Part shown: positions 1-10,763 of the stretch, piece after piece | Position numbering within the stretch: the first letter of the stretch is position 1 | How the letters are laid out: the number at the start of each line of letters is the position of its first letter | Assembly: GCF_025519785.1 (NCBI RefSeq) | Contig: NZ_JAOPKZ010000014.1 | Coordinates: forward strand, 1 to 64,000 | DNA length: 64,000 bases | Reading direction: 5' to 3' | Source of the DNA: Staphylococcus marylandisciuri | Lineage (GTDB): Bacteria > Bacillota > Bacilli > Staphylococcales > Staphylococcaceae | The notes under the pieces: model-generated | The model's input: only the letters and a program-made list of their open reading frames with translations | What the model was told of the DNA's origin: nothing | Database searches by the model: none | Position numbers and translations under genes: made by a program

Positions 1-124
1 GAGGCTGAGACGGCACCCTAGGAAAGCGAGCCAATAATACGAAGTATGGAATATGAAGAAGCACTCAGATGAAATGAAATAAATCATCTGAGTGCTATTT
101 TTTCTGGGATTTATGTCCCAGCCT
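1..124. repeat. Palindromic intergenic element with an internal terminator
   Basis: The left end (gaggctgagac) and the right end (gtcccagcctc) of this block are inverted copies with one mismatch, so the block can fold on itself. The same gaggctgggac / gtcccagcctc ends recur in repeats at 12496, 13413, 15443 and 22134. Inside lies a separate perfect 12-bp stem (see 61-103). The upstream gene is outside the window. Confidence 0.6.
61..103 (+). terminator. Rho-independent terminator of the gene upstream of the window
   Basis: A perfect 12-bp stem (gcactcagatga at 61-72 with tcatctgagtgc at 84-95) and an 11-base loop are followed by a T-rich run at 96-103. It would stop transcription arriving from the left. 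In staphylococci that gene is usually recG, but this cannot be seen here. Confidence 0.8.
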
Positions 125-129
125 CTTCA

Positions 130-478
130 ACACCTTGGCAGTAGATGACTGATTTGAAAATGCGCTTGTATCAAGCTTTTTTCAATTCTAGTCATCCTTG
201 CCGGGGCGGGACTACGAAATTTTTTGTTCAAATTAGATTTCTGTCCCGCTCCCTTCAACATCTCGGCAGTAGATGACTGATTTGAAAATGCGCTTGCATC
301 AAGTTTTTTCCAATTCTAGTCATCCTTGCCGGGGCGGGACGACAAAATCTTTTTATTCAAATTAGATTTCTGTCCCGCTCCCGAATCATGAGCGTGTCTG
401 GCGACAATCCTGATGTTGGGATGCCGTTATTCGATTTCTCACAGCTCAGAATCTTTATGTCTAAACCTCTCTTACTGC
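130..478 (+). repeat. Two tandem copies of the composite intergenic repeat plus its tail module
   Basis: Two near-identical units of about 125 bp lie head to tail (about 130-253 and 254-382). Each starts near ggcagtagatgact, has a hairpin partner agtcatccttgcc, and runs into a second hairpin, ggggcgggac to gtcccgctccc. Bases 383-478 are a diverged copy of a tail module (gagcgt..ctg.cgacaatcctg) that also occurs at 15640 and, inverted, at 48455, 51910 and 54539. The rest of the gap up to the fapR promoter shows nothing recognisable. Confidence 0.85.
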
Positions 479-610
479 TGAATTTTTAAGCGATGAAAGT
501 GTTAGACTCGCTAGGTTAAATAGCCAGATTTACCATTTTATAAGTTGATATCAAATACTGTTTCAATTCCACAGCAGAACTTTATACTCGAAATATATAT
601 ACTTTATTTG

Positions 611-640
611 TTGAGCTAACTAAACAGAAAGTGTTATGAT
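611..640 (+). promoter_or_regulatory. Promoter of the fapR-plsX-fabD-fabG operon
   Basis: A -35 like TTGAGC at 611-616 and a -10 TATGAT at 635-640 are separated by 18 bp. Transcription would start near 647, directly beside the FapR box. The call rests on sequence match only. Confidence 0.6.
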
Positions 641-652
641 ATGTTAGGAATG

Positions 653-669
653 TTAAGACTAGGTACTAA
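653..669 (+). promoter_or_regulatory. FapR operator
   Basis: The 17-bp imperfect palindrome ttaagactaggtactaa, read on the other strand as ttagtacctagtcttaa, agrees with the FapR binding site known from Bacillus and Staphylococcus lipid genes. It overlaps the expected transcription start of the fapR operon, the right place for autorepression relieved by malonyl-CoA. Confidence 0.8.
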
Positions 670-683
670 AAAGGGTGAACATA

Positions 684-1256
684 ATGCCAAAGCTAAAAAA
701 GACAGCGCGTCGTCACGCTATTCGTAAAGAGATTGAGAGTAACCCTTTTGTTACTGATTATGAATTAAGTACACAATTTGAAGTGAGTATTCAAACGATC
801 AGATTAGATCGTACACATTTAGAGATTCCTGAATTAAGAAAAAGAATACAGCAAGTGGCAGAAAAAAATTACGATCGCATTCGTTCGATTGAAGGTAGCG
901 AAATTATAGGAGATGTTATTGATGTCTCTCCTAACGAACATGCTACATCAATTATTCATGTCAATGAAGAGTCAGTATTTACTCGAAATCAAATTGCTAG
1001 AGGGCATGTACTGTTTGCTCAAGCGAATTCTCTATGTGTAGCTTTAATTCATCAACCTATCGTCTTAACCCAATCTAGTGAAGTGAAATTCATACATAAA
1101 GTGAGATTAAATGAAACCGTAAGAGCTGAAGCTCGTACGATAAATAAGAGTGATCAATACTATACTATTGAAGTTAAATCATACGTCCGTGAAGACCTTG
1201 TCTTTTTGGGTACTTTCAAAATGTATTACACAAGTGAGGATGAACAGAATGGTTAA
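684..1256 (+). CDS. fapR: Fatty acid and phospholipid biosynthesis repressor FapR
   Basis: FapR is a DNA-binding repressor of fatty acid and phospholipid genes, released from DNA by malonyl-CoA. The 190-residue product has an N-terminal helix-turn-helix (about residues 8-45, with [19 protein letters not shown]) and a C-terminal hot-dog fold (about 60-185, containing [12 protein letters not shown]) that holds the ligand. I chose ATG 684 because AAGGG at 671-675 sits at proper spacing; an in-frame GTG at 675 overlaps that ribosome binding site. It is first in its operon, overlaps plsX by 8 bp, and carries its own operator just upstream. Confidence 0.95.
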   Translation: MPKLKKTARRHAIRKEIESNPFVTDYELSTQFEVSIQTIRLDRTHLEIPELRKRIQQVAEKNYDRIRSIEGSEIIGDVIDVSPNEHATSIIHVNEESVFTRNQIARGHVLFAQANSLCVALIHQPIVLTQSSEVKFIHKVRLNETVRAEARTINKSDQYYTIEVKSYVREDLVFLGTFKMYYTSEDEQNG

Positions 1257-2226
1257 AATAGCAATTGATATGATGGGTGGAGATGAAGCACCTGATATTG
1301 TTTTGGAGGCAGTTAGTAAGGCGGTTAATGACTTTAAAGATTTAGAAGTTATCCTATTTGGTAATGAAGAACAATGTACACTTCGCCATCCACGCATAGA
1401 ATTTCGTCACTGCTCAGAAGAAATTGCTATGGATGATGAACCGGTCCGAGCGATCAAGAGAAAGAAAGATAGTTCGATGGCGCGTATGGCTGAGGCAGTT
1501 AAAAATGGAGAAGCGGCTGGTTGCGTGTCAGCTGGTAACACTGGAGCATTAATGTCTGCGGGTCTCTTCATCGTTGGTCGTATTAAGGGAGTGGCGCGTC
1601 CAGCGCTTGTAGTAACACTTCCTACTACTTCTGGTAAAGGATTCGTGTTTATGGATGTAGGTGCTAATGCAGACGCCAAAGCAGAACATCTATTGCAGTA
1701 CGCACAACTAGGCCATATCTATGCACAAAAATTCAGAAGAATCGCTAACCCATCCATTGGGCTGCTGAATATCGGAACTGAAGCTGCCAAAGGCAATTCT
1801 TTAACTAAGAACGCTTATCATCTAATGTCTGAGCAAAGTGAATTTAATTTTGCTGGTAACGTTGAAGCCAAAAGTCTCATGGAGGATGCAGCGGATGTGG
1901 TTGTGACAGACGGCTATACCGGAAATATGATTTTAAAAAATTTAGAAGGTACAGCCAAATCGATTGGTAAAATGTTTAAAGAAACCTTACTGAGCAGCTT
2001 TAAAAACAAGATTGCTGGTTTGCTCATTAAAAAAGACCTTCAAGAAGTCCAAACTAAAATGGACTATGCAGAGTACGGAGGCTCTGTATTACTAGGCTTA
2101 GACGGTATAGTGGTAAAAGCACATGGCAGTTCAAGTGCTAAGGCATTTTACTCTGCAATCAGACAAGCTAAGATAGCAGTAGAAGAGCGAATTGTAGAAA
2201 CTATGAGAGAAACGGTTGGTGAGTAA
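1249..2226 (+). CDS. plsX: Phosphate acyltransferase PlsX
   Basis: PlsX converts acyl-ACP and phosphate to acyl-phosphate, the donor used by PlsY in the first step of phosphatidic acid synthesis; it is a peripheral membrane enzyme. The 325-residue product has the family start [16 protein letters not shown] and the [12 protein letters not shown] motif near residue 100. The start at ATG 1249 overlaps the end of fapR, with GAGG about ten bases upstream; longer in-frame starts lie deep within fapR and have no homologous residues. It overlaps fabD by at most one base, so translational coupling is likely. Confidence 0.96.
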   Translation: MVKIAIDMMGGDEAPDIVLEAVSKAVNDFKDLEVILFGNEEQCTLRHPRIEFRHCSEEIAMDDEPVRAIKRKKDSSMARMAEAVKNGEAAGCVSAGNTGALMSAGLFIVGRIKGVARPALVVTLPTTSGKGFVFMDVGANADAKAEHLLQYAQLGHIYAQKFRRIANPSIGLLNIGTEAAKGNSLTKNAYHLMSEQSEFNFAGNVEAKSLMEDAADVVVTDGYTGNMILKNLEGTAKSIGKMFKETLLSSFKNKIAGLLIKKDLQEVQTKMDYAEYGGSVLLGLDGIVVKAHGSSSAKAFYSAIRQAKIAVEERIVETMRETVGE

Positions 2227-2228
2227 TG

Positions 2229-3155
2229 ATGGGTAAAACTGCGATTATATTTCCAGGTCAAGGATCACAAAAAGTAGGAATGGCGCAAGACTTATATCAA
2301 GAGAAGGAAAGTTCTACAGCTGTACTTGAACAAGCTCAGCGCGTATTAGACTTTGATTTATTAGAAACAATGTTTACTGATTCTGAAGGTAAGTTAAATC
2401 AAACAGAGAATACTCAGCCTGCTTTAGTAGCACATAGTATAGCTCTATTTGAGGCGTTAGAAGATATTAATGCCGACTACACTATGGGACATAGTTTGGG
2501 AGAGTATTCGAGTTTAGTTGCGAGCGGTGTACTCTCCTTTGAAGATGCAGTCAAAATAGTTAGAAAGCGTGGACAGTTAATGGCTGACGCATTTCCTAAT
2601 AATGTAGGTGGAATGGCTGCAGTATTAGGACTGGATTATGACAAAGTTAAAGAGATATGTGATGATCTTTCTAATGATGAAGAAATCATCGAACCGGCTA
2701 ATATCAATTCTCCCGGTCAAATAGTAGTTTCAGGTCATAAATCGCTTATCGATAAACTCTCTTCCGAAGGGAAAGCTCTTGGAGCCAAACGCGTTATGCC
2801 TTTGCCGGTTTCAGGTCCTTTCCATTCCTCACTGATGCAAGTGATTGAGAAAGATTTTGCTAATTATATTGATAAGTTTGATTGGCATGATGCTCAATTT
2901 CCAGTAGTTCAAAATGTTCATGCAGCTGGTGAAACTGATGCAGCAGTAATCAAAGACAATATGATTAAACAGCTGTATTCACCGGTAGAATTTGTTAAGT
3001 CTACACAATGGTTAATCGATCAAGGTGTTGATCATTTTATTGAAATTGGCCCAGGAAAAGTACTGTCTGGTCTAATTAAGAAAATTGATCGCAGCGTGAA
3101 ACTAACGTCTATTCAAAATCTTGAAGACCTGAAAGGATGGAATGAAGATGAGTAA
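2229..3155 (+). CDS. fabD: Malonyl-CoA:ACP transacylase FabD
   Basis: FabD transfers malonyl from CoA to acyl carrier protein, supplying the elongation unit of type II fatty acid synthesis in the cytosol. The 308 residues show FPGQGSQ at 8-14, the nucleophile elbow GHSLGEYSS with Ser89, and the catalytic His in PVSGPFHSS near 200. Two adjacent ATGs (2226, 2229) exist. The second is preferred because GGTGAG at 2218-2223 is better spaced and the product then begins [10 protein letters not shown] like relatives. It ends 14 bp inside fabG. Confidence 0.96.
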   Translation: MGKTAIIFPGQGSQKVGMAQDLYQEKESSTAVLEQAQRVLDFDLLETMFTDSEGKLNQTENTQPALVAHSIALFEALEDINADYTMGHSLGEYSSLVASGVLSFEDAVKIVRKRGQLMADAFPNNVGGMAAVLGLDYDKVKEICDDLSNDEEIIEPANINSPGQIVVSGHKSLIDKLSSEGKALGAKRVMPLPVSGPFHSSLMQVIEKDFANYIDKFDWHDAQFPVVQNVHAAGETDAAVIKDNMIKQLYSPVEFVKSTQWLIDQGVDHFIEIGPGKVLSGLIKKIDRSVKLTSIQNLEDLKGWNEDE

Positions 3156-3882
3156 AAACGTGTTAGTAACTGGAGCTTCACGAGGAATTGGTCGTAGTAT
3201 AGCACTACAGTTTGCAGAAGAAGGCTACAACGTTGCTGTAAATTATGCTGGGAATAAAGATAAAGCAGAAGCAGTAGTTGAAGAGATTAAAGCTAAAGGT
3301 GTCGACAGCTTTGCTATTCAAACGAATGTTGCAAATCCTGATGAAGTTAAAGCTATGATTAAAGAAGTAGTTAGTCAGTTTGGTTCGATAGACGTCTTAG
3401 TTAATAATGCAGGCATTACTCGAGATAATTTGCTCATGCGCATGAAAGAGCACGAATGGGATGACGTCATTGATACCAATCTCAAAGGTGTCTTCAATTG
3501 TATCCAAAAGGTTACACCACAAATGTTAAGACAAAAAAGCGGTTCTATCATAAATCTATCTAGTGTCGTAGGTTCAGTAGGTAACCCAGGCCAAGCGAAC
3601 TATGTTGCTACAAAAGCAGGTGTTGTTGGTTTAACAAAATCAACTGCTCGTGAACTTGCTTCACGAAATATTACAGTCAATGCTGTTGCACCTGGCTTCA
3701 TAGTTTCGGACATGACAGATGCTTTAAGTGATGAACTAAAGGAACAAATGCTTGATCAAATTCCATTAAAACGCTTTGGCGAAGATCAAGATATTGCTGA
3801 TACAGTCACTTTCTTAGCTTCAGATAAGGCGAAGTATATCACTGGTCAAACTATTCATGTTAATGGCGGCATGTACATGTAA
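3142..3882 (+). CDS. fabG: 3-oxoacyl-[ACP] reductase FabG
   Basis: FabG is the NADPH-dependent reductase of beta-ketoacyl-ACP in the elongation cycle. It is a 246-residue short-chain dehydrogenase with cofactor motif TGASRGIG at 10-17, NNAG at 88-91 and the catalytic set Ser140/141, Tyr154 and Lys158 (YVATK). The start ATG 3142 gives MKMSKN, matching the family N-terminus, with AAAGG just upstream inside the end of fabD; an ATG two codons later is possible. Confidence 0.96.
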   Translation: MKMSKNVLVTGASRGIGRSIALQFAEEGYNVAVNYAGNKDKAEAVVEEIKAKGVDSFAIQTNVANPDEVKAMIKEVVSQFGSIDVLVNNAGITRDNLLMRMKEHEWDDVIDTNLKGVFNCIQKVTPQMLRQKSGSIINLSSVVGSVGNPGQANYVATKAGVVGLTKSTARELASRNITVNAVAPGFIVSDMTDALSDELKEQMLDQIPLKRFGEDQDIADTVTFLASDKAKYITGQTIHVNGGMYM

Positions 3883-3935
3883 TGTTTTTGAAGTCATTAT
3901 ATCTGTGAGATGAAAGAGTTTGAAACACGAGCATA

Positions 3936-3962
3936 AAGTGAAAGACCTGCGAAATTTCACTT
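3936..3962 (+). other. Small hairpin in the fabG-acpP gap
   Basis: An 8-bp perfect stem (aagtgaaa at 3936-3943 with tttcactt at 3955-3962) lies in the 148-bp gap before acpP. It lacks a T run, so a terminator is unlikely. It could be a processing or stability element that lets acpP mRNA accumulate separately; this is inference. Confidence 0.35.
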
Positions 3963-4030
3963 GTATTTCACAGCATAAAATGGGAAAATAATAAGGTCTA
4001 TATGTTAGCTTTAAAAGGAGGTGACTCGAC

Positions 4031-4264
4031 GTGGAAAACTTCGATAAAGTAAAAGATATCATCGTTGACCGTTTAGGTGTTGATGCTGATAAAGTAACTG
4101 AAGATGCATCTTTCAAAGATGATTTAGGCGCTGACTCACTTGATATTGCTGAATTAGTAATGGAATTAGAAGACGAGTTTGGTACTGAAATTCCAGATGA
4201 AGAAGCAGAAAAAATCAACACTGTTGGTGACGCTGTTAAGTACATTAACAGCCTTGAAAAATAA
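4031..4264 (+). CDS. acpP: Acyl carrier protein
   Basis: This is the 77-residue acidic carrier of growing acyl chains. The DSLDIAE motif places the phosphopantetheine attachment site at Ser36. The GTG start at 4031 follows a very strong Shine-Dalgarno (aaaggaggtga, 4014-4024), consistent with the high expression known for ACP. It is separated from fabG by 148 bp and followed by a terminator, so it can be expressed as its own unit as well as by read-through. Confidence 0.97.
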   Translation: MENFDKVKDIIVDRLGVDADKVTEDASFKDDLGADSLDIAELVMELEDEFGTEIPDEEAEKINTVGDAVKYINSLEK

Positions 4265-4273
4265 TATATCGGT

Positions 4274-4309
4274 ATCTGAGTCGTTGAAGCGCTTCGGCTC
4301 AGATTTTTT
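4274..4309 (+). terminator. Terminator after acpP
   Basis: The inverted repeat atctgag / ctcagat, extended inward by a bulged cg-aag stem, is followed directly by a run of T at 4303-4309. It closes the lipid operon before rnc. Confidence 0.8.
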
Positions 4310-4428
4310 ATGCGAAGGTTTATTGTTAAATATTAATACAATCGGTCATCGTGTTTTTCTTTTGTTTTGTATATAATTCACGTAAGATTGAGGTTGTATA
4401 GTTAAATATTAAGGAGGCATCAAGCGAT

Positions 4429-5157
4429 TTGTCGAAGTACACTAAAGAACAGATGATAGATGAATTTAGAAACCACTTTGATAGTAAAATGAAGGAATTG
4501 GATCTTCCGTTTGGAAATGTCGAACTTTACCAACAAGCATTCTCACATTCTAGTTTTATCAATGACTTTAATATGGATCGTTTAGAACACAATGAGCGTT
4601 TAGAATTTTTAGGAGACGCAGTATTAGAACTGACGGTATCACGCTATTTATTTGATAAATACCCTGAATTACCAGAGGGTAATTTAACTAAGATGAGAGC
4701 TACAATAGTTTGTGAGCCTTCACTTGTAATATTTGCGAATAAAATTCAGTTGAATCAACTTATATTGTTAGGTAAAGGAGAAGAGAAGACAGGAGGAAGA
4801 ACCCGGCCTTCACTCGTATCAGATGCTTTCGAAGCATTCGTAGGAGCGTTATATCTTGATCAAGGACTAGACAAAGTATGGAAATTTGCACAACAAGTCA
4901 TATTCCCGTATGTGGAAGATAACGAATTGCAAGGCGTGGTGGACTTTAAGACTCAATTTCAGGAGTTTATCCATCAACAGAATAAAGGAGACGTCACATA
5001 TAGATTAATTAAAGAAGAAGGACCAGCACACCACCGTCTGTTTACTTCAGAAGTATTGCTAGAAGGTAAAGCTGTAGCAAAGGGGCAAGGTAAGACGAAG
5101 AAAGAATCTGAACAAAAAGCCGCGGAGAGCGCATTTAATCACTTAAAAGAAATTTAA
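4429..5157 (+). CDS. rnc: Ribonuclease III
   Basis: RNase III cleaves double-stranded RNA, including rRNA precursors and antisense-paired mRNAs. The 242-residue product has the catalytic signature [11 protein letters not shown] at about 55-65, the second acidic site near [14 protein letters not shown], and a C-terminal double-stranded RNA binding domain (about 168-240, with [15 protein letters not shown]). The start is TTG 4429 with AAGGAGG at 4411-4417. In relatives smc follows closely; here an IS relic of about 760 bp separates them. Confidence 0.95.
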   Translation: MSKYTKEQMIDEFRNHFDSKMKELDLPFGNVELYQQAFSHSSFINDFNMDRLEHNERLEFLGDAVLELTVSRYLFDKYPELPEGNLTKMRATIVCEPSLVIFANKIQLNQLILLGKGEEKTGGRTRPSLVSDAFEAFVGALYLDQGLDKVWKFAQQVIFPYVEDNELQGVVDFKTQFQEFIHQQNKGDVTYRLIKEEGPAHHRLFTSEVLLEGKAVAKGQGKTKKESEQKAAESAFNHLKEI

Positions 5158-5256
5158 CTTACTTCAGAGAGAAATCGTCTCTCCTCTATATGTAAATGAT
5201 GTATGCAGTTCAGTATGAGGATTACTGTTGGTAACTCGAGCACCGACACGTAAAGC

Positions 5257-5640
5257 TTGTCGGTTCTATGCTGTAACAAAACGACTGTTGTGAGAATGGC
5301 AGCGTCTTATCACCTCACTAGAGTTGAGTGGCATCATGATAAAGGTCATGTGCTTATTATGTTCAAAGCAACATCGAACACAGCATTGACAAAATTTACC
5401 AATGCCTATAAAAAGTGCCAGAGGACGGGACATAATGGTCTTTGACTAGAGAGAAAGAAGCTGGGACATAATGTAATGTCCCGCTCCCTTCTAAGAGTAA
5501 AGCAGTTGCTTTGGACAGTAATGTTTTGGTCTAACAGTTTCTGTCTGCTGACAACGGGTGGTGCACCCATTGACTTTATAAATAATATACTCACAATCAA
5601 GGGCATAATCACAAATAATGAGGAAATTAGCTCATGGAAC
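5257..5640 (+). pseudogene. IS200/IS605-type transposase TnpA, decayed and interrupted
   Basis: Two blocks match TnpA of IS200/IS605 elements: about 5296-5408 (SYHLTRVEWHHDKGHV then LIMFKATSNTALTKF) and 5491-5620 (LLWTVMFWSNSFCLLTTGGA). Between them sits a 70-bp copy of the intergenic palindrome (5421-5490) that supplies stop codons. The HUH metal motif is ruined (GHVLIM where DHVHIL is expected), the C-terminal tyrosine helix has no Tyr, and the N-terminal third is missing. It cannot be an active transposase. Identification is from remembered family sequence. Confidence 0.75.
5421..5490 (+). repeat. Intergenic palindrome module inside the tnpA relic
   Basis: The stretch has gaggacgggacataatgg, then tttgactagagagaaag, then a hairpin ctgggacat..atgtcccgctccc. 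It matches the leading module of the composite repeat at 15443-15513 and, inverted, at 12640-12678. It lies between two TnpA homology blocks that share the same reading frame, which suggests insertion into, or replacement of a short part of, the transposase gene. Confidence 0.75.
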
Positions 5641-5880
5641 GACGTAAAGCATATCAATTTAGAATCCATCCAACTGAAGAGCAAGAAACGTTCTTCGCTA
5701 GGTCTTTTGGTTAGGACCGTATGGTCTACGACTACAGCGTTCTACATAAAGAGAATTAAGAACCATAGGAACTATGGGGATAGCTTGGTCAATAAGAGCA
5801 ACCGCTGTGAGTAAAGACATACACTTACAAGTACGCTCTATTCCCGAGAAGCTCCCACTTCAAGCGATAAGCATCGTTAG
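5634..5880 (+). pseudogene. IS605-type TnpB (OrfB), only the two ends left
   Basis: From ATG 5634 the frame reads MERRKAYQFRIHPTEEQE, the typical start of IS605 OrfB/TnpB proteins, and then meets an in-frame TAG after RSFG. From about 5766 another frame reads RTIGTMGIAWS, matching the usual TnpB C-terminus (RTVGTTGIAW). The RuvC and zinc-finger middle, about 300 codons, is deleted. It starts inside the end of the tnpA relic, as in complete elements. Confidence 0.7.
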
Positions 5881-5915
5881 GTTGAGCTTAGTGGTGAGTA
5901 GTTCACGAACCTATA
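5850..5915 (+). mobile_element. Putative right end of the IS605-family relic
   Basis: The run gagaagctcccacttcaagc followed by cttagtggtgag and tagttcac resembles the imperfect hairpin and terminal TTCAC of IS605-family right ends. In intact elements this segment overlaps the omega RNA that guides TnpB. Here the stem has several mismatches. The smc ribosome binding site begins about 17 bp further on. Confidence 0.5.
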
Positions 5916-5943
5916 CTTAGAGTTGAAATATAAGGAGTTAAGC

Positions 5944-8900
5944 ATGGTATATTTAAAATCGATAGACGCAGTGGGCTTTAAATCATTTGCCGATCGTACC
6001 GATGTACAATTTGATAACGGTGTTACCGCTATTGTAGGTCCAAATGGTAGCGGAAAGAGTAATATAACTGATGCGATTAAATGGGTTCTAGGTGAGCAAT
6101 CTGCTAAGTCGCTTCGTGGCTCTAGAATGGAAGATGTTATCTTCTCAGGTGCTGAACATCGCAACGCGCAGAATTATGCTGAAGTTCAATTAAAGCTAGA
6201 TAATACGTCTGGAAAACTACAATATGATGCGGAATTGATCACTGTAACGAGAAGGCTTTACCGCAGCGGCGAGAGTGAATACTACATAAATAATGAGCGT
6301 GCTCGTTTGAGAGATATTGTAGACTTATTTCTAGACTCCGGCTTAGGAAAAGAAGCATTTAGCATCATATCTCAAGGTAGAGTTGATGAAATATTAAATG
6401 CTAAGCCCGTGGATAGACGTCAAATTATAGAAGAGTCTGCTGGCGTGTTAAAGTATAAAAAAAGAAAAGAAGCATCAGTTCAAAAATTAGCACAGACTGA
6501 AGATAATCTCACGCGTGTTGAAGACATCTTGTATGATCTTGAAGATCGAGTAGAGCCTTTGAAAGAAGAGGCGGCTATAGCAAAAGAATATCAATATTTG
6601 GCTGCCGATCTGGAAAAAAGTGACATTCTTGTTACTGTCCATGATATTGAAAGCTACAATAATTCAGTTCACGAGCTTGATAATCAACTCAATACGTTAA
6701 AGAGTACCCAAGAAAATAAAGAAGCTGAAAAAGTCCAACAAACTCATGCTTTAAATAAATATAAATTTGAGCGTCAAAATTATGATCAACAGATTGAGTC
6801 ACTTAATGATCAACTTGTGCAGGCTACAGAAGAACTCGAAAAGTATCAGGGTCAACTTAACGTGTTAAAAGAAAGGCAAAAAAACCAGTCAGAGACCAAT
6901 GCTCGTTTCGAAGAAGAACAAGAAAACTTAGAAGAGCAAAAAGCCCAGCTTCATAAAGAGCAAAAAGAAGCAGAGAATGAAATAAAAAAATTAAAACTTA
7001 AGCAAAAAGAATTAAATCAATCGATTCAAGGGCTAGAAAATGATCAAGGAATTTCAAATGAAGACCATGAAGAAAAGCTTGAAGAATTGAAAAATAATTA
7101 TTATGCACTGATGTCTGAGCAATCTGATGTTAATAACGATATACGATTTTTAGAACACACGATTCAAGAGAATGAAAATAAGCAATTGCGCTTAGATTCA
7201 AGACTCGGTGAAGCTTTCAAAGCACTTCAAGAGACTGACGAAAAGATAACAGAAAAAGAGAAAAATCGTGAGCGCACGCAACGAGAACTCAACAAGATAG
7301 AACATCAAATACAGTCTTATGAACGCGACGTTTCTAACATAAAGAGAGATCAAAATAACTATCAGGACAAGTTGCATAAAGCTTATCGATATAATGAGAA
7401 ATTGAAGTCTCGTATCGATAGTTTGAATACTCAAAACGAAGAGTATAATTTCTTTTTTAATGGAGTAAAGCATATACTTCAAGCCAGTGGTAAGCAATTG
7501 TCAGGTATTCACGGTGCGGTTGCAGAATTAATCCAAGTACCTTCACATCTTACCAAAGCGATAGATACCGCTTTAGGCGCTGCTAGTCAACATGTAGTGG
7601 TTACCTCTGAAAAAGAGGGTCGTTTAGCTATACAATATTTAAAACAAAACGGTCTAGGTAGAGCGACTTTCTTACCGCTTAATGTGATCAAATCGCCTTC
7701 GCTATCGCTCGATATACGAGAAACAGCACAGAGTAACGAAGGATTTATAACTATTGCTTCTGACGGAATAAAGGTAGATAGATCGTATCAACATATTGTA
7801 GACAATCTACTTGGCACTACGATTATAGTTAATAGTTTAAAGCAAGCAAATGAATTAGCACGTCGTATTCGTTATCGTACTCGAATCGTCACTTTAGAAG
7901 GCGATATTGTAAATCCTGGTGGTTCAATGGCAGGCGGTGGTGACCGTAAAACGAAAAGTGTACTTACCCAAAAAAATGAATTAGCTCAAATGAAAGCGCA
8001 GCTAAGCCAATACCAACAACAAACATTAGAGTTTGAAAAGCAATATCAGGGACTAAACGAACGGGCGAATGAGTTGAGCGAACAGTATTTCAACGCTAGT
8101 CAACGTTATAATGAAGTCAAACAGCATTTACATGAAATAGATTTAGCGCTCGAAAGTTTAAAAGGTACGAAATCTCAGCTTGAAGAAGAACATGAAGAGT
8201 TTCAATTCGAGAGAAATGATGGATACGAAAGTGAGAAGAGTAAAGAAACTTTAAAACAAAAAAGATCTAACTTAGATACAATTAAACAGCGATTAAAGCG
8301 CCTCGAAGAAGATATACAGCGGTACACTCAGCTATCTAAAGATGGTAAGGAGAATTCTAATCAAATTCAGCAACAGCTCCATCAAAGACGGTCAGACTTA
8401 GCTGTGATAAAGGAAAGAATCAAAACTCAAAAGCAACTCAGTGAAAAACTAGATAAACAAATTTCGAACACTGAACATCAGCTTAAAAGCTTGCTCGAGA
8501 AAATAGAGTTCTTTAATTCCGAAGAGCACTCAGGTCAGCAAGCTTTTGATCAGATTAACCAACGTATAGGAGAGAAGCACAAGGAGAAACTGGACTTAAA
8601 TCAAACGTTAGAAGATGTTAAGTCAAAACGGACAAAGCTAAATGACACAATTGAAGAAACAGATGAAGGACTTCAAGATATACACCGCGATATTCTATCC
8701 ATTCAAAACCATTATCAAGACATCAAATCAGAACAATCACGCTTAGATGTGTTAATTAGTCATGCACTCGATCATTTAAGTGAAGACTATCATATAACAT
8801 ACGAGTATGCTAAGACAACGTATGAGTCAGATGAAGATATAGATGTCCTGCGGAAAAAGGTTAAATTAACTAAAATGTCTATTGATGAACTTGGTCCTGT

Positions 8901-9513
8901 GAATCTGAATGCAATCGAGCAATTTGAAGAATTGAATTCACGCTATACATTTTTAGATGAGCAACGCACTGATTTAAGAGAAGCTAAAGCGACTTTAGAA
9001 CAGATTATTCAAGAAATGGATCAAGAAGTTAAAGATCGCTTTAAAGCGACTTTCCACGCTGTTCAAGGCTATTTTACAGAAGTCTTCAAGTCTCTGTTCG
9101 GTGGCGGGAATGCCGAATTACGGTTGACTGAAGATGATTACTTACGAGCTGGCGTTGATATTGTGGTTCAACCACCAGGTAAGAAGTTACAAAACTTGAC
9201 GTTACTAAGTGGTGGAGAGCGTGCCTTGAGTGCTATCGCGTTACTTTTTGCCATCTTAAAAGTTAGATCGGCACCGTTTGTTATTTTAGACGAGGTTGAA
9301 GCAGCACTAGATGAAGCGAATGTCATACGTTATGCGCGATATTTGAAACAATTATCTTCAGATACGCAATTTATCGTTATTACACATCGTAAGGGGACTA
9401 TGGAATATTCTGATAGATTGTATGGTGTTACTATGCAAGAGTCAGGCGTGTCTAAGTTAGTAAGCGTCAATTTAAATACACTAGACGAGGTTATGGAGGA
9501 GGATAAAAGATGA
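5944..9513 (+). CDS. smc: Chromosome segregation and condensation protein SMC
   Basis: SMC is the ATPase of the SMC-ScpAB condensin that organises newly replicated chromosomes. The 1189 residues show Walker [10 protein letters not shown] at 32-40, long heptad coiled coils (about 170-500 and 660-1000), a hinge with conserved glycines between (about 510-640), the signature [15 protein letters not shown] near 1085, and Walker [15 protein letters not shown] near 1113. I chose ATG 5944 ([15 protein letters not shown]) because AAGGAG lies just upstream; an in-frame TTG at 5923 would overlap it. It overlaps ftsY by four bases. Confidence 0.97.
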   Translation: MVYLKSIDAVGFKSFADRTDVQFDNGVTAIVGPNGSGKSNITDAIKWVLGEQSAKSLRGSRMEDVIFSGAEHRNAQNYAEVQLKLDNTSGKLQYDAELITVTRRLYRSGESEYYINNERARLRDIVDLFLDSGLGKEAFSIISQGRVDEILNAKPVDRRQIIEESAGVLKYKKRKEASVQKLAQTEDNLTRVEDILYDLEDRVEPLKEEAAIAKEYQYLAADLEKSDILVTVHDIESYNNSVHELDNQLNTLKSTQENKEAEKVQQTHALNKYKFERQNYDQQIESLNDQLVQATEELEKYQGQLNVLKERQKNQSETNARFEEEQENLEEQKAQLHKEQKEAENEIKKLKLKQKELNQSIQGLENDQGISNEDHEEKLEELKNNYYALMSEQSDVNNDIRFLEHTIQENENKQLRLDSRLGEAFKALQETDEKITEKEKNRERTQRELNKIEHQIQSYERDVSNIKRDQNNYQDKLHKAYRYNEKLKSRIDSLNTQNEEYNFFFNGVKHILQASGKQLSGIHGAVAELIQVPSHLTKAIDTALGAASQHVVVTSEKEGRLAIQYLKQNGLGRATFLPLNVIKSPSLSLDIRETAQSNEGFITIASDGIKVDRSYQHIVDNLLGTTIIVNSLKQANELARRIRYRTRIVTLEGDIVNPGGSMAGGGDRKTKSVLTQKNELAQMKAQLSQYQQQTLEFEKQYQGLNERANELSEQYFNASQRYNEVKQHLHEIDLALESLKGTKSQLEEEHEEFQFERNDGYESEKSKETLKQKRSNLDTIKQRLKRLEEDIQRYTQLSKDGKENSNQIQQQLHQRRSDLAVIKERIKTQKQLSEKLDKQISNTEHQLKSLLEKIEFFNSEEHSGQQAFDQINQRIGEKHKEKLDLNQTLEDVKSKRTKLNDTIEETDEGLQDIHRDILSIQNHYQDIKSEQSRLDVLISHALDHLSEDYHITYEYAKTTYESDEDIDVLRKKVKLTKMSIDELGPVNLNAIEQFEELNSRYTFLDEQRTDLREAKATLEQIIQEMDQEVKDRFKATFHAVQGYFTEVFKSLFGGGNAELRLTEDDYLRAGVDIVVQPPGKKLQNLTLLSGGERALSAIALLFAILKVRSAPFVILDEVEAALDEANVIRYARYLKQLSSDTQFIVITHRKGTMEYSDRLYGVTMQESGVSKLVSVNLNTLDEVMEEDKR

Positions 9514-10763
9514 GTTTTTTTAAAAAACTAAAGGATAAATTTACGGGGCAAGATAAGGAAAAACAAGAACTAGACAAACTTAATGATGAAGCTTCCTCAG
9601 GCGAATCAGACATTGAAGAGGATACCCTCACTCCTTCTAAAGGAGAAGAATCTGAATCCAAAGAAAAACCCAAGAAATTAAGTGAGGCAGACTTTGATGA
9701 TGATGGATTAATTTCCATTGAGGACTTCGAAGAAATAGAAGCTCAAAAATTAGGTGCGAAGTTTAAAGCAGGTCTTGAAAAATCACGTCAAAATTTCCAA
9801 GAACAACTTAATAATCTCATCGCACGTTATCGTAAAGTAGATGAAGAATTCTTCGAAGCGTTGGAAGAAATGCTCATAACAGCTGACGTTGGTTTTAATA
9901 CCGTAATGGAACTCGTGGACGAACTTCGTGATGAAGCACGTCGCCGCAATATACAAGAAACAGAAGAATTAAGAGAAGTTATCGTTGAAAAGATCGTTGA
10001 AATCTATCATCAAGACGACGAGAATTCTGAAGTTATGAATTTAGAAGACGGCCGATTAAACGTTATTCTAATGGTCGGTGTTAATGGTGTAGGAAAGACT
10101 ACAACGATAGGTAAACTAGCGCATCGCTATCAAGCAGAAGGTAAAAAAGTAATGTTAGCTGCAGGCGATACTTTTAGAGCCGGTGCTATACGTCAGCTAC
10201 AAGTTTGGGGCGAGCGTGTCGGAGTAGAAGTTGTAAGTCAAAGTGAAGGATCAGATCCTGCGGCAGTAGTGTATGATGCGATTAATGCGGCCAAGAATAA
10301 AGGTGCAGACATCTTAATTTGTGATACAGCGGGACGTTTACAGAACAAAGCAAATTTAATGAATGAATTAGAAAAAGTTAAAAGAGTAATCGGTAGAGCC
10401 GTTCCTGATGCGCCACATGAGAGCTTATTATGTTTAGATGCTACTACAGGTCAAAATGCACTCTCTCAAGCTCGTTCATTTAAAGATGTAACTAACGTGA
10501 CAGGGATAGTGTTAACCAAATTGGATGGTACAGCGAAAGGCGGTATCGTACTTGCTATACGCAATGAGTTGCATATTCCTGTTAAATACGTTGGTTTAGG
10601 TGAAAAATTAGACGATTTACAACCGTTCAATCCTGAAAGCTATGTATATGGTTTATTTGCTGATATGATTGAGCAAAATGTTGATGTAGAACAAAGCGAA
10701 GAGCCAAGTGATAGCGATTTAGAGAATAATGACGCAAAGAATGAAGGTAGCACCCATGAATAA
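9510..10763 (+). CDS. ftsY: Signal recognition particle receptor FtsY
   Basis: FtsY is the membrane-associated GTPase that docks SRP-ribosome complexes. The 417 residues start with a Lys-rich stretch, then an acidic, Glu/Ser-rich A domain (about 15-85) and the NG domain: [15 protein letters not shown] near 190, [18 protein letters not shown] and [11 protein letters not shown] second acidic tail (about 388-417) follows. ATGA overlap with smc suggests coupled translation. Its end overlaps ylxM by 8 bp, so receptor, regulator and Ffh are in one transcript. Confidence 0.96.
   Translation: MSFFKKLKDKFTGQDKEKQELDKLNDEASSGESDIEEDTLTPSKGEESESKEKPKKLSEADFDDDGLISIEDFEEIEAQKLGAKFKAGLEKSRQNFQEQLNNLIARYRKVDEEFFEALEEMLITADVGFNTVMELVDELRDEARRRNIQETEELREVIVEKIVEIYHQDDENSEVMNLEDGRLNVILMVGVNGVGKTTTIGKLAHRYQAEGKKVMLAAGDTFRAGAIRQLQVWGERVGVEVVSQSEGSDPAAVVYDAINAAKNKGADILICDTAGRLQNKANLMNELEKVKRVIGRAVPDAPHESLLCLDATTGQNALSQARSFKDVTNVTGIVLTKLDGTAKGGIVLAIRNELHIPVKYVGLGEKLDDLQPFNPESYVYGLFADMIEQNVDVEQSEEPSDSDLENNDAKNEGSTHE

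Noticed and set aside
130-382. Tandem repeats as a possible CRISPR array
   Set aside because: There are only two units, about 125 bp long, self-complementary and without unique spacers; no cas genes are present.
5257-5445. A 62-codon + strand frame after rnc read as a small gene
   Set aside because: It is the surviving middle part of a TnpA transposase and stops inside an intergenic repeat, so it is a pseudogene fragment.
9491-9718. Long Ser/Leu-rich − strand frame opposite ftsY
   Set aside because: It is the shadow of the acidic, Glu/Ser-rich A domain of ftsY and has no start signals.
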